Source: Candidatus Aenigmatarchaeota archaeon (GTDB taxonomy: Archaea > Aenigmatarchaeota > Aenigmatarchaeia > QMZP01). From it: DNA of 9,156 nt. The notes beneath the pieces are model-generated. The model was not told the DNA's origin. It made no database searches and saw only the letters and a list, made by a program, of their open reading frames with translations. Positions within the stretch are counted from its first letter, which is position 1. Each line of letters begins with the position of its first letter. A program made the position numbers and the translations under genes. The DNA lies in the NCBI GenBank assembly GCA_003663225.1, contig QMZP01000023.1, forward strand, positions 1-9,156, written 5' to 3'. This document shows, piece after piece, positions 6,258-9,156 of the stretch.

Positions 6258-7073
6258 CTACCAGTTTGTCCTCTTTTTGTGAGAGCCCAGCGCGTGGGTG
6301 TTGCCCTTCATTATGTGGATGACCCTGGGGTTGACGCTGTATTCTATGAACGGTATCCAGGCGAGCAGTGATATTATTATTCCACCTTTCCTCTTGAGCG
6401 TATTGTTGTAAATCTCATTGGTGAAGTTCAGCGACCCGTCCTTGAGCATCTCATCCCAGAATGCCTTGACGTCGCTCTTCTTTATGCTTACCTTGCCCTT
6501 GCCCTGCCTCACTATCATGCCGTCCTTGTTTATCTTGAGTATCCTGTTGGTGGACTTGCCTGCGAGCGTCTTTATGGACCTCCTCTTGGAAGCCACTGAT
6601 GTTATGTCGCTCCACACGCGCTCGAATGAATGCGCTGGCTTTGCCCTGGTCTTCCTTGACTGGACAGTCTTCGTTACAACCGGTGCAGTGCCCTTGAGCA
6701 TCTGTATCTCTTCCAGCATCTGCTGGATCTCGTCCTCAAGCCTCGTTATCTTCTCCTTCCTGGACTCGTGGTATTCCTGTGTTATCGCCTGGACCTTGAG
6801 CGAGCCAAGGTCATGCCCGTCTGATTTGGGTTTGGGCATTCCCGTAATCTGGCTTTCCAGCCTGTCCTGCCTCTCCTTGAGCTTCTGGTCTGTCAGCTCC
6901 TCCCCCAGCTTCTCTACGCCCAGTATTATGAGCACCAGGGATATCAGGACTTCCACTATGCCGAATATGTCTGCCATGAAACCGACGAATATGACTATGC
7001 ATATTATTATGAATATCGCCCAGAACAGCTTGTTCCATCCGTGCCATGATATGAAGCTTTCCTTGCCGTCCAT
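6258..7073 (-). CDS. Membrane-anchored coiled-coil protein, function unknown
   Basis: From ATG 7071-7073 the protein has 271 residues. Two hydrophobic segments at ~15-32 and ~36-53 form a hairpin anchor. A charged coiled coil follows (~55-75 and ~98-127), then a basic Lys/Arg/Ser linker (~135-175). A small globular C-terminal domain (~150-256) contains RILKINKDGMIVRQGKGKVS (177-196), KAFWDEMLKDGSLNF (203-217) and a hydrophobic IIISLLAWIPFIEY (232-245). The tail SHKKRTNW is basic. I do not recognise the family. The soluble domain looks like a compact alpha/beta unit joined to a helical, possibly winged-helix-like part, and its charge would allow binding to nucleic acid; that is inference. A GTG at 7116-7118 would add 15 residues but lies upstream of the TATA box, so the ATG is preferred. 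It is 68 nt downstream of the antiporter on the same strand but has its own promoter. Confidence 0.8.
   Translation of the reverse strand: MDGKESFISWHGWNKLFWAIFIIICIVIFVGFMADIFGIVEVLISLVLIILGVEKLGEELTDQKLKERQDRLESQITGMPKPKSDGHDLGSLKVQAITQEYHESRKEKITRLEDEIQQMLEEIQMLKGTAPVVTKTVQSRKTRAKPAHSFERVWSDITSVASKRRSIKTLAGKSTNRILKINKDGMIVRQGKGKVSIKKSDVKAFWDEMLKDGSLNFTNEIYNNTLKRKGGIIISLLAWIPFIEYSVNPRVIHIMKGNTHALGSHKKRTNW
6269..6278 (+). terminator. U-tract downstream of the nuclease gene
   Basis: TCCTCTTTTT begins 15 nt after the nuclease stop and ends in five T, a typical archaeal intrinsic termination signal. It lies inside the convergent gene and on the other strand encodes part of that protein's basic tail (HKKR), as at the 391/392 junction. 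Confidence 0.45.
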
Positions 7074-7081
7074 GTAAATCC

Positions 7082-7102
7082 TTTTACTACTTGAGAGTAA
7101 AA
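7082..7102 (-). promoter_or_regulatory. Perfect inverted repeat, candidate operator
   Basis: TTTTACT (7082-7088) and AGTAAAA (7096-7102) are perfect 7-bp inverted arms around a 7-nt centre. The repeat runs from the edge of the TATA box (7103) to within 9 nt of the ATG, where a bound repressor would block the polymerase. A hairpin role is less likely, because the predicted start site leaves most of it untranscribed from this promoter. Other promoters in the window lack this sequence. Confidence 0.45.
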
Positions 7103-7110
7103 TATTTAAA
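7103..7110 (-). promoter_or_regulatory. TATA-like box for the coiled-coil membrane gene
   Basis: On the minus strand TTTAAATA is centred ~33 nt upstream of ATG 7073, predicting a start near 7080 and a leader of a few nucleotides. It is within the 68-nt gap after the antiporter stop, so the gene need not depend on read-through. Its position is the main reason to reject the upstream GTG start. Confidence 0.55.
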
Positions 7111-7141
7111 CTTAACACCCTGTGTGCGAAGAAATGGGCGT

Positions 7142-8428
7142 TTATTTGGATTCTCCCTTGGTTTCAGGCGACAGCTTCTTCAGCGGCTCGTTCCATGATG
7201 GCCCGGTGAACAGCATGTCGTTCGTGAATAACTTGGCCACGAGCGTGCTGAACAGGACTGAGAACAGCACAACAAGGAAAACTATGTTCATCATGTCTCC
7301 GGCCAGCTGGGCATTCCCGGCAGATATGACAGCCGCCGATATTATGGGTATCATGGCAGCGGATGCTATGCCCCTCGGCGCCACGAGGCTCGCCATTATT
7401 ATGTCCTTCCTTGACATCGAATACCTGAGCCTGCCCAGCAGCGGCAGTATGAATATGGGCCTTATCATAAAGGCCACCAGGAAGAACATGAATATGCCCA
7501 TGAATTCCTCCAGACCTATGGTAAGGAACACCTGCGCGCCCAGCATCACGAATATGGATATCCTCAGCATCTCTGAGACGTTGTCATCGAATCTGCTTAT
7601 CTCCTCCTTCGCGGGCAGTATGGTGTTGCCCGCTATGAGTCCGCATACTGCCACGGCCAGAACGCCGCTCCCACCGACAACCTCTGCAAGCGCATATGTT
7701 ATCAACGCTATGGAGAAGAACAGCAGGGGGGAGTACTCTTTCAGCGTGCTCTTCACTATCTTTGATATGCCGAACCCAACTATTATCCCTGTTCCTATGC
7801 CTGCAACTATCATCTGCCAGAACGTGCCGGCATATTTCAATGGCTCTATCACAGAACCCGGGCTGAGCGTTATGAGCTCTATGAACAGGAGGGGTATCAG
7901 AACGCTTATGGGGGAGTTCAGCACGGATTCTATCTTGAGTATGTTGAGGGTCTTTCTCGACCCTGACATCGAACCTTCCAGAGCCATTACGACGCTGGCC
8001 CCGGTCCCGGATATTGAAGCGGCCAGAAGGAATGCGTAGACCGGTTCTATGTTGAAGAAGCTGGATGCTATCAGGCCCAGCACAGCCGTGTTGAAAACCA
8101 CTCCTATGAACGCCAGCTTTATCGATATGTCAGAGAAGCGCTTGAATGTGCTCAGCTTGAGGTTGAACATGCCCGTGAATATTATCATTATCAGCGCCAG
8201 TATTCTCAGGAAGTCGGGTATCACGCCCATGGCATCGACGTTGACCAGGGTAAACTTCATGTATTGTACCACGACAGGGTTTGAGAATATGGTCGGTCCC
8301 AGGAGAAGCCCAAGAACGAGCAGGAAAAAGACATCCGGTATGTTCTTCTTCTTGAGCATGTTGGCAAGCAGCACCCCGAGCCCCAGCACAAATGCAAAAT
8401 AGGCGACAGAAAGCCCCACACCATCCAT
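7142..8428 (-). CDS. CPA1-like cation/proton antiporter
   Basis: The 428-residue protein is almost wholly hydrophobic, with about 12-13 predicted membrane helices and the CPA antiporter pattern. VLGLLLGP at 38-45 matches the N-terminal helix and IIFTGMFNL at 82-90 the F-x-G-G-like helix. SISGTGASVVM at 138-148 falls at the unwound helix that normally reads TDP. IESVLNSP at 166-173 falls where CPA1 proteins have E-S-x-x-N-D. LVAPRGIASAA at 348-358 contains the conserved Arg (R352). Such proteins exchange Na+ or K+ for H+ across the cytoplasmic membrane, serving pH and salt balance. Both usual acidic residues (TDP Asp, ND Asp) are replaced here (G143, S172), while E167 and N171 are kept, so ion choice and coupling may differ. 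No C-terminal RCK/TrkA-type regulatory domain is present. The ATG at 8426-8428 fits a leaderless promoter. Divergent from the ATPase gene. Confidence 0.9.
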   Translation of the reverse strand: MDGVGLSVAYFAFVLGLGVLLANMLKKKNIPDVFFLLVLGLLLGPTIFSNPVVVQYMKFTLVNVDAMGVIPDFLRILALIMIIFTGMFNLKLSTFKRFSDISIKLAFIGVVFNTAVLGLIASSFFNIEPVYAFLLAASISGTGASVVMALEGSMSGSRKTLNILKIESVLNSPISVLIPLLFIELITLSPGSVIEPLKYAGTFWQMIVAGIGTGIIVGFGISKIVKSTLKEYSPLLFFSIALITYALAEVVGGSGVLAVAVCGLIAGNTILPAKEEISRFDDNVSEMLRISIFVMLGAQVFLTIGLEEFMGIFMFFLVAFMIRPIFILPLLGRLRYSMSRKDIIMASLVAPRGIASAAMIPIISAAVISAGNAQLAGDMMNIVFLVVLFSVLFSTLVAKLFTNDMLFTGPSWNEPLKKLSPETKGESK

Positions 8429-8449
8429 GCTTTATATTGCACAATCCTA

Positions 8450-8457
8450 TTTTAAAG
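8450..8457 (-). promoter_or_regulatory. TATA-like box for the antiporter
   Basis: On the minus strand CTTTAAAA is centred ~26 nt upstream of the ATG at 8428, so the transcript is predicted to begin at the start codon. It lies within an 81-nt divergent spacer shared with the ATPase gene. Confidence 0.5.
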
Positions 8458-8474
8458 CTATCCTGGACACTAAT

Positions 8475-8483
8475 CTAATAAAT
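8475..8483 (+). promoter_or_regulatory. TATA-like box for the ATPase gene
   Basis: CTAATAAAT is centred ~31 nt upstream of ATG 8510, giving a predicted leader of about 5 nt. GGTAG just before the ATG is too close to be a good Shine-Dalgarno site. Confidence 0.4.
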
Positions 8484-8509
8484 CACCCCTACAATACTGA
8501 ACTGGTAGT

Positions 8510-9156
8510 ATGGGGATATTCGACTTCTTCAGGGGCGACAAACCGACAGAAAAGGAGACCGCCCGGTACAAGGACATCAAGCTGGTCAAATCCAAGAAGG
8601 GGGAATATGGCGACTTCAAACAGAAGCTTCTTCGCTCAAGCATGATAATGCTCATAATAGGCAAAAGGGGGTCGGGCAAGACATCCCTTGGCTTCAAGCT
8701 GCTGGAGTTCCTGCATTACAAGGGCCGGGGCGAAAGGAAATGTTATGTCTTGGGATATTCCAAGACAGACCTTCCAAGATGGGTGAAGAAGGCGGATAAG
8801 ATAGATGACGCGCCCGAGAACTCCGTGGTTCTAATAGATGAGGGTGCCATAGGATACTTCTCCAGGGATAGCATGAAGCAGGCGAACAAGGAGCTGAGCA
8901 GGCTGATGACCGTAGCGAGGCACAAGAACCTCACCCTCCTGATAATAACACAGAACTCCGCGATGATAGATGTCAATGTCCTGAGGCTTGCGGATACGCT
9001 GCTATTCAAGGAGCCCAGCCTGCTTCAGTCCAGGTTTGAGCGAAAGGCGCTGAAGGACATGTTCGAGAAGGTGGCGCCCATGTTCGAGAAGATGGACGAC
9101 CCGCAAAGCAACTTCTATGTCTGGGATGACGACTTCGAGGGCATCCTGTCATACGA
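8510..9156 (+). CDS. P-loop ATPase, Zot-like (3'-truncated by window end)
   Basis: An open frame from ATG 8510 runs 215 complete codons to the window edge without a stop, so the C-terminus is missing. Walker A is GKRGSGKT (51-58) and Walker B is SVVLIDEGA (105-113) with D110-E111. A following strand ends in a polar sensor, LLIITQNS (Q148, N149). Then comes RLADTLLFKEPSLLQSRFER (159-178), a segment that in related proteins marks non-chromatin-like ATPases with a 'KEPS..Q' pattern. The fold and motif order best match the Zot (zonular occludens toxin)/packaging-type ATPases within the ASCE P-loop NTPases, which power DNA or filament transport at membranes. No membrane helix is seen so far; it may lie beyond the window. 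The first ~40 residues are short and charged (IFDFFRGDKPTEKE). ATPase activity is near certain; the partner and cargo are unknown. A small nucleoside-triphosphatase of other function is the main alternative. Confidence 0.88.
   Translation, partial: MGIFDFFRGDKPTEKETARYKDIKLVKSKKGEYGDFKQKLLRSSMIMLIIGKRGSGKTSLGFKLLEFLHYKGRGERKCYVLGYSKTDLPRWVKKADKIDDAPENSVVLIDEGAIGYFSRDSMKQANKELSRLMTVARHKNLTLLIITQNSAMIDVNVLRLADTLLFKEPSLLQSRFERKALKDMFEKVAPMFEKMDDPQSNFYVWDDDFEGILSY

Noticed and set aside
7074..7118. GTG start at 7116-7118 adding 15 residues to the coiled-coil membrane protein.
   Set aside because: It lies upstream of the TATA-like box at 7103-7110, so it would not be in the transcript; ATG 7071-7073 fits better.
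7122..8039. 305-codon plus-strand frame opposite the antiporter.
   Set aside because: The minus strand has a clear antiporter with conserved motifs; this frame is its Met/Ser/Ile-rich mirror image.
8427..8645. 72-codon plus-strand frame overlapping the antiporter/ATPase spacer.
   Set aside because: It overlaps the ATPase gene in another frame; the frame from 8510 carries Walker A and B motifs.
1..9156. CRISPR array, tRNA/rRNA genes, insertion sequences, attachment sites.
   Set aside because: None seen on reading: no regularly spaced direct repeats, no cloverleaf-like segments, no transposase motifs.

Overview
The window reads as chromosomal DNA of an archaeon. Most coding regions have an A/T-rich TATA-like box about 26 nt upstream of the start codon, so many mRNAs are predicted to be leaderless or nearly so. 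Codon use favours AGG and ATA. The protein set also fits: an archaeal-style HAD hydrolase, a CPA-type antiporter and a secreted Cys-rich repeat protein of a kind familiar from DPANN archaea. A DPANN-like lineage is my best guess, but no rRNA or other phylogenetic marker is present, so the lineage stays open.

Layout, left to right: (1) the 3' end of a secreted Cys-rich repeat protein (+), which abuts with no gap (2) a CNNM/CorC-type membrane protein with CBS domains (-). (3) An unannotated 53-codon small gene (+) follows, then a hairpin, then (4) a polyprenyl-phosphate sugar-1-phosphate transferase (-). The latter is divergent from (5) a HAD phosphatase (+), which converges 1 nt from (6) a divergent SAM-methyltransferase-like protein (-). 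After a 244-nt spacer with two small hairpins comes (7) a RecB/Cas4-type PD-(D/E)XK nuclease with a predicted Fe-S cluster (+). This converges 3 nt from (8) a membrane-anchored coiled-coil protein (-). Then come (9) a CPA1-like cation/proton antiporter (-) and (10) the 5' part of a P-loop ATPase resembling Zot-type ATPases (+), cut by the window end.

The genes do not form an obvious operon or pathway. The first eight coding regions alternate strand one by one; starts face each other across 77-244 nt spacers carrying promoters, and three of the four convergent ends are separated by only 0-3 nt. Themes are cell envelope (Cys-rich secreted protein, sugar transferase, CNNM, antiporter, coiled-coil membrane protein) and nucleic-acid or ATP-driven work (nuclease, ATPase). 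I see no CRISPR array, tRNA, rRNA, insertion sequence or attachment site. The most notable points are the small gene, the antiporter lacking both usual intramembrane aspartates, a perfect inverted repeat in the promoter of gene 8, the Fe-S nuclease with its extra C-terminal region, and the alternating, tightly convergent layout.
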